Source: Coleofasciculus sp040219735 (GTDB lineage Bacteria > Cyanobacteriota > Cyanobacteriia > Cyanobacteriales > Coleofasciculaceae). From it: DNA of 64,000 nucleotides. A program made the translations under genes and the position numbers. This document shows, in pieces, positions 1 to 7,394 of the stretch. The notes under the pieces are model-generated. The model was given only the letters and a program-made list of their open reading frames with translations. It was not told the origin of the DNA and did no database searches. Within the stretch, counting starts at the first letter, position 1; each line of letters opens with the position of its first letter. The DNA is taken from NCBI GenBank assembly GCA_040219735.1, contig JAVJRX010000036.1. One strand, given 5' to 3'.

Positions 1-102
1 GTGGGTCACACGGGAACTCTCCAGGAATACTGGATAAACGCTTCAGGACAGTTAGCCCTCTGGTGTATTGATGAGAGTCAATACTTTAAGGCTTCTGGAT
101 GA
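1..102 (+). mobile_element. 3' end of an IS200/IS605-type tnpB (OrfB) reading frame, cut by the window edge
   Basis: The frame starting at base 1 is open for 33 codons and ends at the TGA at 100-102. The peptide begins VGHTGTLQEY and contains NASGQLALW, which resembles the Cys/Asn-Gly-rich C-terminal tail of cyanobacterial TnpB/OrfB proteins. A perfect GC-rich hairpin follows within 10 bases, as at the right end of IS200/IS605 elements. The body of the gene lies outside the window, so its integrity cannot be judged. The call is by resemblance of tail plus hairpin, not by catalytic motifs. Confidence 0.5.
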
Positions 103-110
103 ATGAAGAA

Positions 111-134
111 TCCCCCGTGTTTTCAACCGGGGGA
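111..134 (+). repeat. Right-end hairpin of the IS200/IS605-type element
   Basis: Perfect 7-bp stem tcccccg (111-117) with cggggga (128-134) and a 10-base loop, followed by gtgtcaa. A short palindrome just after the tnpB stop is the usual subterminal structure recognised by TnpA in this family. It could also act as a terminator, but no T-run follows. Confidence 0.5.
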
Positions 135-203
135 GTGTCAACGGAAGATGGCTATCATTTGTGAGCTAGATTGAAAGGAGAATCTGAATTTTAAAATAAC
201 CTG

Positions 204-1193
204 ATGAAGAAACCAGTCGTCCTGAGTGCTATTGTGTTACTGATTGCCGGATGGGGGATAACGCCACCCTCTCCCTCTGTCAATGCTCAAACACCATTAG
301 TTGCTCCCCAAACCCTTCCCGATGCAACCGAAAGTGCGGCTGAAGCGAAATCAACGATAGTCTTACTTGATCCAGGCGCTCAACCCCGGCAAATTTTGCG
401 GTTTAAACCCGCCGCCAATACCAAGCAAACCACAGTCCTGACGATGAATATGGACATGACGGGGACGGTAGATGGTCAGGTGATGCCTAATATCAATATG
501 CCTGCTATACAGATGACCATTGAGTCAGAGGTGACTCAGGTTGAGGCGAATGGGGATGCTCAGATTAAAGTGACTTACACTGATGTGGATGTGGTTTCGG
601 ATAAAACCGCTCCGCCGGAACTGATTCGGACTCTGCGATCGCAACTGCAACCCCTCCAGGATTTAACGATTACCTTTGTGATCGATCAGCAGGGAATCAC
701 CAAAGATGTAAACGTATCTGTACCCGAGGATCTTGATCCCAACCTCGAACAACTTCTACAGCAAATGTTGGGTTCTTTAGAGCAATTATCAGCGGTACCT
801 TTTCCCGAAGAAGCCGTAGGAGTGGGAGCAACGTGGCAAGTATCTAGCGCTGTACCCGTTTCCGAGTTGCCATTGGATCAGATCCAAGTCTTATATGAGG
901 TGGAAGATATTGAGGATGATCAGGTCACGCTAAAGATGAGTATGCAACAGCAATCTCAAGAATCGAGCCAGATGGATCTTCCTGGAGCGCCTCCCGGTGT
1001 GAATTTTAAGGTTCAGTCTTTTGCCACGCAAAGCGCTGGAACAATGACTATCGGGTTTGATCGGATCATGCCTCTTAATGGAATGATGTCTACACTTTCT
1101 AACATGGAATTTTTGCTTACGGCACCTGAGAGTGAGCAAGAAACGCTGATGCGGATGACTTCGTCTGTGCAAATAATGATGGATTCTTTATAA
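204..1193 (+). CDS. Secreted DUF6263-like protein of unknown function
   Basis: 329 residues. The N-terminus has a basic start (MKKP), a hydrophobic stretch (about residues 5-17) and a likely signal peptidase site after SVNA (about residue 28), so the protein is probably exported. The remainder is soluble, rich in T, Q, M and acidic residues, with alternating polar/hydrophobic stretches typical of beta structure. A GVGATWQV motif near residue 207 and the overall layout resemble DUF6263-type secreted proteins; this is recognised by pattern only. No enzyme motif is visible. The gene stands alone, with a bidirectional hairpin terminator 75 bases downstream. A GAAAGGAG sequence at 173-180 lies far from the ATG, so the start is only moderately secure. 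Confidence 0.55.
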   Translation: MKKPVVLSAIVLLIAGWGITPPSPSVNAQTPLVAPQTLPDATESAAEAKSTIVLLDPGAQPRQILRFKPAANTKQTTVLTMNMDMTGTVDGQVMPNINMPAIQMTIESEVTQVEANGDAQIKVTYTDVDVVSDKTAPPELIRTLRSQLQPLQDLTITFVIDQQGITKDVNVSVPEDLDPNLEQLLQQMLGSLEQLSAVPFPEEAVGVGATWQVSSAVPVSELPLDQIQVLYEVEDIEDDQVTLKMSMQQQSQESSQMDLPGAPPGVNFKVQSFATQSAGTMTIGFDRIMPLNGMMSTLSNMEFLLTAPESEQETLMRMTSSVQIMMDSL

Positions 1194-1267
1194 GATCTAC
1201 TTATTCGTTAGACATCAAAAGCCTGTACCAGAGAAAGAGCTAAATATAATTGGAGATTTAATCCAAA

Positions 1268-1292
1268 ATCCCACAACCCAAAGTTGTGGGAT
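1268..1292. terminator. Bidirectional stem-loop between convergent genes
   Basis: Perfect 10-bp stem atcccacaac (1268-1277) / gttgtgggat (1283-1292) with a 5-base loop. It lies between the convergent ends of the genes at 204-1193 and 1326-1607, where a shared terminator is expected. Confidence 0.6.
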
Positions 1293-1325
1293 AAATTGAT
1301 TATAGAGTCAATTAAACAGAATGCT

Positions 1326-1607
1326 TTAGTTTTGATAGAATTTACCCTCGATATGATCTAACTTTTCCTCAATTTCAAAATGGTTGAGTTGTTCCCAAGC
1401 ATCCGCGATCGCGAGAATTTCGCCAATCACGGAATGAGCATTTTGAGAGGGTAAAATATCAGACAGTTGCCAACTACCTTGGTCGAAAACCGTATCCTCC
1501 AACATGATAATATTGTGTTCAAGTTCTCTTCTAGCCTCTTGGAGTAATTGACTGAGGCGTTTGGCATTGCGTTTTTTGGCTTTGAGTTGTTGACGAGTAA
1601 ATAACAT
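1326..1607 (-). CDS. Small helical hypothetical protein
   Basis: 93 residues, not recognised. The N-terminus is strongly basic (RQQLKAKKRNAKR) and the protein is predicted mainly helical with heptad-like leucine/isoleucine spacing, suggesting a short coiled coil. It ends IEGKFYQN. No signal peptide, membrane segment or catalytic motif is visible. It has its own terminator side (1268-1292) and no clear Shine-Dalgarno sequence. Coding status is supported by a HIP1 site falling within an ordinary-looking frame and by the convergent arrangement, but it remains a hypothetical protein. Confidence 0.5.
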   Translation of the reverse strand: MLFTRQQLKAKKRNAKRLSQLLQEARRELEHNIIMLEDTVFDQGSWQLSDILPSQNAHSVIGEILAIADAWEQLNHFEIEEKLDHIEGKFYQN

Positions 1608-2109
1608 AGTGATTTAGAGTGAGTCGATTACGACTCGTCGATAAGGGGTCAAACTGTCCCTAAAAGGGGTCAGTATTTATAATTTTCTTAGAGTGTGCCA
1701 GTTGATCAGGATGATTTCTAGGGGAGATGGGGGAGTCTGTTCCAGACGTGCCATGGCAAGTCTGGGAGCAGAGGAAGCAGGGGATATAGGGGCGGGTTTT
1801 ACAGATAACTTATGGCAACAACTGATAACTTACATAAACCCGCCCTTCTGGGGGAGCAGGGGAGACAACTTACATAGCTTGCTTCTCGATGAAAGCGAGT
1901 ATGACAAATGACGAATGACAAATGACAGTCTTGATATCATAGAGTTAGTAAAGTTGGAAACCCCTTTGGATAAAAGTATTGACAAATAAAATAATGTGTG
2001 CTAAAAGTTCTAAGAACGTACCAATGTTCAAGACATCCGACTCACGAACAAAACGCGGCAGATTATTTCTCTATAAAAGCGATAATTTCACAATTCATCA
2101 TTCAGATTA
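1608..2109. other. Gene-free gap with dispersed repeats
   Basis: Holds a family-A-like palindrome (1742-1766, arms ccagac/gtctgg around gtgccatggcaa), a purine-rich gcagggg stretch, a family B repeat (1789-1846) and (a)atgaca heptamer repeats (about 1907-1926). A 72-codon frame over 1693-1911 is produced by these repeats and is not called. The A-rich stretch at 1975-2105 probably includes the promoter of the gene at 2110. Confidence 0.6.
1789..1846. repeat. Family B palindromic repeat
   Basis: Arms ggggcgggttt and aaacccgccc flank an A/T-rich centre with internal 'gataactta' repeats. The same arms recur at 12652-12713, 38262-38327, 42754-42812, 42841-42900, 45651-45711, 49386-49448 and 51469-51526. 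The size (about 58-66 bp), inverted arms and dispersal suggest a REP/MITE-like non-autonomous element. Confidence 0.75.
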
Positions 2110-3279
2110 ATGCCAGGGTTATTAAGTTTAGATAGAATTGTTAAAAATTTGGAAACCCACGACAATTCAACACGGATTAAAAAGTTAATGGTTTATACCT
2201 GCCAAAATCAGTGGGAAAACGAGCTAGCAATTCTGAACCAGTATGAATTCTCCGATTTAATCCAACAACTTCGCGCCTCGCATTTCAGTCTAGATCAGCT
2301 TCGTTCAACGCTTTATAGCTTTGCTGAAACGTTGAACCGCCAAGCGGAATATTTACTAGTGGCTGATACGATTATTCATCAATTAGAACCTCTCTATAGT
2401 GAACCCGACGAGTTAACTCAAGTCGTAGCCGCAAAATCCCAGCCTAAAGCTTCAAGTCAGCCGCCATGGATTGTCTCAGAAATCGCCAGGGAACTAGAAG
2501 AAGATAATAATATCCTACGGCTCAAAAAACTCATGGTTTATGTCTGCAAAAATCGGTGGGAAACAGAGTCCCAGATTCTAGATCAATTGAACTTGGCAGA
2601 TTTAATTCAAGACCTAAGAGAATCTTACCCTAGCATCGAAAAACTGAGTGCAGCACTCAAGCAGCAAGTGCAAACGCTCAACCGACAGGCGGAATATATT
2701 GTCGTGGCAAAAACGATTTTAAAGGCGCTGCAAAAACTCTATACTGATGATTCAGAAATCACCACTGTCAAATCAGCTAAAGCGGTGCGATCGCAGCCGC
2801 CAGCGCCACCACCGACAAAATTGTCCCCACAAGTCAATACGGGGACGCGAAAACGGGAAGATAAAGACAACCAGAGAGAATTTTCTAATCCCCAATCCCC
2901 AATCTCCAATCCTCAATTTCCACTTGTTAAAGGTCAGGAAATCCCACAAAACGCCACTCAGGATTTAAGTTCACAAACATACCCTTATGATCCCTTTGAT
3001 TTACGTCTGAATGTAATGAAATATACGACTCCATTGCGGGCAAAATTATTAATTTTTTCGGCACTCTATCGCCCCGTTCAGAAAACGCAACATGATTGGT
3101 TATTAATGAAAACCAAGCCCTTAGATGATTTGTTGTATGAATTGTTTTCTAATTGTCCCACACTTGAGGAACTCGAAACTAAGCTTTATCATACAGTACA
3201 AGCCCTTGAGGACTCCGATGAAAACACTCAAGCCGCTGGCGCGATCGTGCAATCAATGAAACTATTCTATGAACGTTAA
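2110..3279 (+). CDS. Three-repeat helical protein, unknown function, overlapping a pentapeptide gene
   Basis: 389 residues made of three related helical units at about residues 17-96, 135-212 and 300-389. Units 1 and 2 share the pattern R(I/L)KKLMVY.C.N.WE....IL, then DLIQ.LR, then TLNRQAEY..VA.TI....LY. Unit 3 is divergent (LNVMKYTTP ... TQAAGAIVQSMKLFYER). A proline/glutamine-rich linker (residues about 215-300) contains translated ccccaat heptamer repeats (NPQSPISNPQ). No catalytic motif, signal peptide or membrane segment is seen. The stop overlaps the start of the pentapeptide gene by 11 bases, so the two are probably translationally coupled. The unit may be an uncharacterised protein-interaction domain; no family name is known to me. 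Confidence 0.75.
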   Translation: MPGLLSLDRIVKNLETHDNSTRIKKLMVYTCQNQWENELAILNQYEFSDLIQQLRASHFSLDQLRSTLYSFAETLNRQAEYLLVADTIIHQLEPLYSEPDELTQVVAAKSQPKASSQPPWIVSEIARELEEDNNILRLKKLMVYVCKNRWETESQILDQLNLADLIQDLRESYPSIEKLSAALKQQVQTLNRQAEYIVVAKTILKALQKLYTDDSEITTVKSAKAVRSQPPAPPPTKLSPQVNTGTRKREDKDNQREFSNPQSPISNPQFPLVKGQEIPQNATQDLSSQTYPYDPFDLRLNVMKYTTPLRAKLLIFSALYRPVQKTQHDWLLMKTKPLDDLLYELFSNCPTLEELETKLYHTVQALEDSDENTQAAGAIVQSMKLFYER

Positions 3280-4261
3280 GGAACTCCTACAGCGCTATGA
3301 AGCGGGAGAAACGAAGTTTAGTGGTGTCAGTCTCAGTGGGGTCAATTTGTTTGGGGCGGACTTAATTGGTATTGTTCTCAGTGGTGCTGATTTACATGGC
3401 GCTACGCTAATTTTTGCCTACCTGAGTCGCGCTAATTTAAGGAAAGCAAATTTAGTGGGGACGCGGTTAAGTGGCGCGAATTTAAATCAGGCTTGGCTGA
3501 GTGGTGTTAATTTAAGTAATGCCGATTTACATGGGGCAAGTTTACAAAGTGCTGACTTAAGAAGCGCCAATCTGACATTAGCCAGTTTGCTCGATGCAAA
3601 TTTAATGGATGCTGATTTGCGGGGGGCAAATTTAAGTGGGGCGGATTTAACCGGGGCGTGTTTGCGCGGGGCTAATTTGCGAGAAGAGAAGCGTATGTAT
3701 ACCGCTAAGCTGCGGGGGGCAATCTTGCAGAACGTCGATTTACAAGGGGCAGATTTACGGGGAGCAGATTTGTTGAAAGTTAACTTAAGTGGTGCCAATT
3801 TAAGGGAAACAAATTTGCGGGAAGCTGATTTGCGGGGGGCAGATTTGAGTGGCGCCAATTTGAGTTCGGCATTTTTGACAGAAGTGAATTTGATGGGGGC
3901 GAATTTGCGCGGCACTATTCTGAAGAATGTCAGATTAGAACGGGCGATTTTGACTGAAGCAGATTTAACCGGAGTGAATTTACAGGGCGCTGTGATGCCA
4001 GATGTAAAGTTGAGTAAAGCCCAAGTGAGTCGGGGAAATCTGAGTTTTGCGCGATTGAATCGGGCGGATTTGAGTCGGACAAATTTACGGGAAGCGAATT
4101 TGAGTGAGTCGGATTTGATTGAGGCATATTTGGCAAGAACAAACCTAATGGGGGCTAATTTGAGCAATGCTAATCTGACACGGGCAGAATTGAGTACTAC
4201 TAATTTAATGGGGGCAAATTTGCAGGGGGCGACAATGCCTGATGGTAGGATTCATGAGTGA
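3269..4261 (+). CDS. Pentapeptide-repeat protein
   Basis: 330 residues, nearly all in A(D/N)LXX pentapeptide repeats from about residue 17 to the end, which predicts a right-handed quadrilateral beta-helix. A break (NLREEKRMYTAKLRGA, around residue 140) interrupts the coils and may be a loop. The short N-terminal cap begins MNVKELLQRYEAGE, a common cap sequence in cyanobacterial members. No signal peptide or membrane segment is present, so it is probably cytoplasmic. The ATG lies inside the end of the upstream gene (overlap 3269-3279), and the two are probably one operon. Members of this family act as scaffolds or DNA mimics; which applies here is unknown. Confidence 0.9.
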   Translation: MNVKELLQRYEAGETKFSGVSLSGVNLFGADLIGIVLSGADLHGATLIFAYLSRANLRKANLVGTRLSGANLNQAWLSGVNLSNADLHGASLQSADLRSANLTLASLLDANLMDADLRGANLSGADLTGACLRGANLREEKRMYTAKLRGAILQNVDLQGADLRGADLLKVNLSGANLRETNLREADLRGADLSGANLSSAFLTEVNLMGANLRGTILKNVRLERAILTEADLTGVNLQGAVMPDVKLSKAQVSRGNLSFARLNRADLSRTNLREANLSESDLIEAYLARTNLMGANLSNANLTRAELSTTNLMGANLQGATMPDGRIHE

Positions 4262-4359
4262 TATCAGCTCCATTCTTACTTGAGCTTTGACGCGGAAATT
4301 TATTTCCTGGCGTACTGAGTTGGCGACACTTTGCTTAAGTCAGTGACATTCAAGTTAAG

Positions 4360-4959
4360 ATGGAGACAGCACCTGTTTTTAGGTCATCGCGATCGCCTAT
4401 GATAACTACAGAACAAGTTCGCTGGACTGTTGGTGATTTAGAACTCTTTCCAGAAGACGGAAAACGTTATGAAATCATTGATGGAGAACTGACTGTGACG
4501 AGAGCGCCTCATTGGAAGCATCAGGAGGTTACCGGCAATGTGTATGCTCAGTTACAGACTTGGTCGCGTCAGACAGGTTTAGGTAGAGCCGCGATCGCTC
4601 CTGGTATTATCTTCTCAACAACCGATAGCGTCATCCCTGATGTAGTTTGGGCAAGTAATCAGCAATTAGAGGAATGCTTAGATGAGTCTGGACACTTAAC
4701 CGCTGCGCCTGAGTTGGTTGTTGAGGTGCTATCTAAAGGGAGTAAAGATAGACAACGGGATTTAGAGTTAAAGCTCAAACTTTATTCCACCCAGGGAGTG
4801 CACGAATATTGGATTCTAGATCGCCAGAAGCAAGAGATTAAAGTTTATCGGCGCGAACAGGCGATGCTGAAGCTAGTAGTAACATTGTTTGCTCAAGATG
4901 TACTTACAACTCCGCTTCTGCCTGGGTTTAGCTGTATAGTGGGAGAACTCTTTAACTAG
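4360..4959 (+). CDS. Uma2-family (DUF820) PD-(D/E)XK endonuclease-like protein
   Basis: 199 residues. The Uma2 layout is complete: RYEIIDGEL near residue 38, a conserved VIPDVVWAS around residue 90, ELVVEVLSKGS around 120 and a downstream lysine-rich LELKLKLYSTQGVHEYWILD-type segment, matching the D...ExK core of the restriction-endonuclease fold. This family is greatly expanded in cyanobacteria and its biological role is unknown. The ATG at 4360 gives 13 extra residues before a second ATG at 4399 that matches the usual family start more closely. The gene is followed directly by a MITE-like element whose 4-bp duplication overlaps the last codons. Confidence 0.88.
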   Translation: METAPVFRSSRSPMITTEQVRWTVGDLELFPEDGKRYEIIDGELTVTRAPHWKHQEVTGNVYAQLQTWSRQTGLGRAAIAPGIIFSTTDSVIPDVVWASNQQLEECLDESGHLTAAPELVVEVLSKGSKDRQRDLELKLKLYSTQGVHEYWILDRQKQEIKVYRREQAMLKLVVTLFAQDVLTTPLLPGFSCIVGELFN

Positions 4960-5153
4960 GGCTTGCTGAATAAGTTGTGGGTGAAGGGAGCGGGGGAAGC
5001 AGGGGGAGCAGGGGGAGCAATGATACATTTTCCCTGATAGCGGTGCAAGGGTATGAAAGGGTTTTACCCTATTTCCTTGAAGATGATCCAATGTCTATGC
5101 TACTCAAAGCCTTGATAGATAAGGGTTTTGCAGTTGTGCAGCAAGCCCTAACT
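4954..5153. mobile_element. Putative MITE: 11-bp inverted termini with 4-bp target duplication
   Basis: Left end agggcttgctg (4958-4968) is matched by its exact inverse cagcaagccct (5139-5149). The element is flanked on both sides by aact (4954-4957 and 5150-5153), consistent with a target-site duplication. The interior has a ggggagcagg-type purine repeat and no credible gene. A partial look-alike of the left end (agctgaataagtt) occurs near 49347. Transposon family not assigned. Confidence 0.55.
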
Positions 5154-5171
5154 AATTTTTCAGAAATCGGA

Positions 5172-5543
5172 CTAAGAAAATCGTTTTGAATTATACACAA
5201 AATCAAAAATACCGGATTTAAAATTATCGGCGGGTTCATTGCCAGTAATGGTCAGTAATTTGGGTTGACCTTGCTTCAGTTCAATTGTTCTAATTTCACA
5301 GCCTTCTTCTTTTAAATCCTCGATATACCCTGATTGGTAAAGTTTGGCTTGTTTGCCACTGCCAAAAGGTCCAAAGTAGTAGGTGCAGTGGGGGTTATCT
5401 GTGACAATTTTCAGCCACCACGCCAAACCCAAGCGTTCTAAGGAAGCAAGAAATGTATTTTGCTGTTTTTTCCAAAAACCAGTCATCTTTTTTGGTAAGT
5501 CCGTTACTGGATCTGTTGACACCCTGCTCGTCATGGATGACAT
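5172..5543 (-). CDS. DUF1816 protein (phycobilisome-linker-like small domain)
   Basis: 123 residues. From about residue 37 it matches the cyanobacterial DUF1816 pattern: LAWWLKIVTDNPHCTYYFGPF, then a GYIEDLKEEG motif and QPKLLTI. DUF1816 is related in sequence to the CpcD-type linker domain; its function is unproven. The N-terminal extension is variable. Three starts are possible: ATG at 5543, at 5534 (with GAGGA nine bases upstream, which I favour) and at 5486 (M-T-G-F-W, closer to typical family length). Transcribed toward the MITE-like element, with no obvious operon partner. Confidence 0.8.
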   Translation of the reverse strand: MSSMTSRVSTDPVTDLPKKMTGFWKKQQNTFLASLERLGLAWWLKIVTDNPHCTYYFGPFGSGKQAKLYQSGYIEDLKEEGCEIRTIELKQGQPKLLTITGNEPADNFKSGIFDFVYNSKRFS

Positions 5544-5696
5544 TCCTCAATGTTGCTATAGGTACCCTAGAGGTTTGGAGTTTTCAAACTTTAACATTAT
5601 CAATGTCTATAACGCAATGTCTTCTATCTAAAGAATGAGTATTGACTTAAGTTATCCTGTAACGCTGAATACAAATATTATTTTAGACAGGCAAAA

Positions 5697-5732
5697 ATCC
5701 CGCACCCAATTTGTGTTTTGGTAGCACGGGAT
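5697..5732 (-). terminator. Imperfect stem-loop downstream of the ferritin-like gene
   Basis: Stem atcccg (5697-5702) / cgggat (5727-5732), extended imperfectly by cacc/ggtag, lies 50 bases past the stop of the gene at 5781-6353 on the minus strand. A T-rich stretch (ttttt on the minus strand, complement of 5693-5697) follows, consistent with a rho-independent terminator. Confidence 0.45.
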
Positions 5733-5780
5733 ACATTTTACCTGAAGTTACGCGATCGCACGCCCGACAAAACTAATCGA

Positions 5781-6353
5781 TTAGCTAGGTTTAGTTCTGG
5801 GATCGATAGCCGCTAGCAAATCGGCAAGTTCACTGGCGTGATCTTCTTCATCTTCCAGAATGCTTTCGACTATATGACGAGTTGTGGGATCAGCATGACC
5901 AAAAAAGCCGACTAACTTGCGATAAACTTCAATCGCAATCCGCTCGGCGACTAAATCTTCTTTAATCAATTGAGTCAACTCAATATTTGCACCCGTGCTA
6001 CCGTACTCAGTCGATGAGCGCTCCATGATTGTCGCTGGATTAAAATCGGGATCACCCCCAAGCTGGTCAATACGCTCGGCGAGCATCATCGTATGTTCTT
6101 GTTCTTGCTCGGCGTGTTCAGCAAACTCCGCCGCAACTTGAGGATAGTTAATTCCCTTAGCAATAACCTGATGGTGACGGTAGCGCATTACACATAAAAT
6201 TTCTGTGGCTAGCGCTTCGTTGAGGAACTGACAAGCTTGTTCGCGGTCTAGGGGATAATCTTCAGTAACGGCTCCCTCTTCAATAGATTGACGCGCCTGC
6301 TGGCGAATCTGATCGATATCATAAAGTTTATTGTTTGTTTGTGTGGCTGTCAT
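5781..6353 (-). CDS. Ferritin-like (bacterioferritin/Dps-type) protein
   Basis: 190 residues, four-helix-bundle ferritin superfamily. Candidate di-iron ligands are visible in helix 1 (EALATEILCVMRYRHH), helix 2 (EHAEQEQEHTMMLAER), helix 3 (DLVAERIAIEVYRK) and helix 4 (LEDEEDHASELADLL). These provide the E...ExxH pairs of the ferroxidase centre, so the predicted role is iron oxidation/storage or oxidative-stress protection. The arrangement resembles proteins annotated as ferritin-like or bacterioferritin in cyanobacteria. A GAAGGATG sequence upstream of the ATG supports the start. Gene is monocistronic with a possible terminator downstream. Confidence 0.85.
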   Translation of the reverse strand: MTATQTNNKLYDIDQIRQQARQSIEEGAVTEDYPLDREQACQFLNEALATEILCVMRYRHHQVIAKGINYPQVAAEFAEHAEQEQEHTMMLAERIDQLGGDPDFNPATIMERSSTEYGSTGANIELTQLIKEDLVAERIAIEVYRKLVGFFGHADPTTRHIVESILEDEEDHASELADLLAAIDPRTKPS

Positions 6354-6576
6354 AGGTGTTCATCCTTCTCATTATCAAGGGGTACTCCCCAATTCACCAA
6401 CGACTTTTTGTTGGCTCTCGGAGCTAATTGAGTGACCCAAATCTTTACTAAACTTAACTTTAAACAAAGAGCCGGAGAAGCGCTTCTGTCCTAGGGGAGA
6501 GTTATCGGAGGAAGCCGCTTCTGCTTGCGTTCGATTGGGCAATACGGCAATCAGATAAGACATAATCCAAGAGGTG

Positions 6577-7026
6577 TTAGCAAACATTTGCCATGTTTCC
6601 CCATTCAAAGGGATAGATCTCAATCAGTTCACGCAGTCGATACTGTTGATAATTTTTCGGTGAACTTAAGCGGGCTTTATTAATGGTCTGAATAAGTTGA
6701 TCACGGGAAAAAGGTTTACTGAGGTGAGCAGTAGCCCCTTGCTTCATTCCCCAAATTCTGTCAATTTCATGATTTTTAGCCGAACAAATAACAATAGGAA
6801 TGTCCTGAGTATCCGGATGCTTTTTTAACTGACGACACACCTCAAATCCATTCATTTCTGGCATTATTAAATCAGTGACAATGACATGGGGTTGATAAAA
6901 TACTGCCTTGTTCAGCGCTTCTTTCGGATTGGTTAGATTGATAATCCTATGATCGCTATCGCGCAGGTAAAGATTCATCAATGCTAACTGAGAGAGACTA
7001 TCCTCAATCAATAAAATCTTACTCAT
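6577..7026 (-). CDS. Single-domain response regulator, PilH/CheY type
   Basis: 149 residues from the ATG at 7026 (an upstream in-frame ATG at 7065 would add MIFRPFSFLDNLP, outside the domain). Receiver landmarks: acidic pair ED (residues 8-9), phospho-acceptor D52 in VIVTDLIMPEM, S/T in VICSAK and the conserved lysine in LSKPFS. The phrase RIWGMKQGA is characteristic of the PilH-type regulators of cyanobacterial phototaxis/twitching clusters. No output domain follows, only a 25-residue tail. No partner kinase or pil genes are adjacent, so this is an orphan regulator. Confidence 0.85.
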   Translation of the reverse strand: MSKILLIEDSLSQLALMNLYLRDSDHRIINLTNPKEALNKAVFYQPHVIVTDLIMPEMNGFEVCRQLKKHPDTQDIPIVICSAKNHEIDRIWGMKQGATAHLSKPFSRDQLIQTINKARLSSPKNYQQYRLRELIEIYPFEWGNMANVC

Positions 7027-7394
7027 GGGGAGATTATCCAAAAAACTAAATGGGCGAAAAATCAATAAAAATAGGAAGTTTTCTTAGAGATATATCAACT
7101 ACTAGGATATCTTTACTTTTTGTAAAGAAAATCCGTTAATTCACTGAATGCTCCTACGCAGAATGGCTGATTTAAAGAAAAATGAATCGGTATATATGCT
7201 TATCGTTTTGACAAAATTGGGGTTAGAATGATGCATTCAGGAGGACAGGAAAAACTTGCCAATGGAGTTCCCAGAAGGGAGGATAGTAGTAAGACTATGT
7301 CCATCACCGACTTTTCCGTAAATTTAGTTAGGAGGTCTGGTTTTCCTCCGGAACCCATACACAGTATGGACGAGGTATCCAGCAGCAAATTAAG
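7027..7394. other. Intergenic region, no gene seen
   Basis: Separates divergent genes and should contain both promoters. It is A/T-rich at 7060-7200. A 62-codon minus-strand frame at 7200-7388 has no family resemblance and is not called. Confidence 0.5.

Noticed and set aside
1693..1911. 72-codon plus-strand frame
   Set aside because: Runs through A-like and B repeats and heptamers; no family resemblance.
3487..4167. Long minus-strand frame opposite the pentapeptide gene
   Set aside because: Mirror of the repetitive codons of the real gene; composition K/S/A-rich without domain.
6375..6623. 82-codon minus-strand frame
   Set aside because: Overlaps the end of the PilH-type gene in another frame, with no ribosome site or family resemblance.
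7200..7388. 62-codon minus-strand frame in the C-DES promoter region
   Set aside because: No conserved features; lies in a divergent promoter region.
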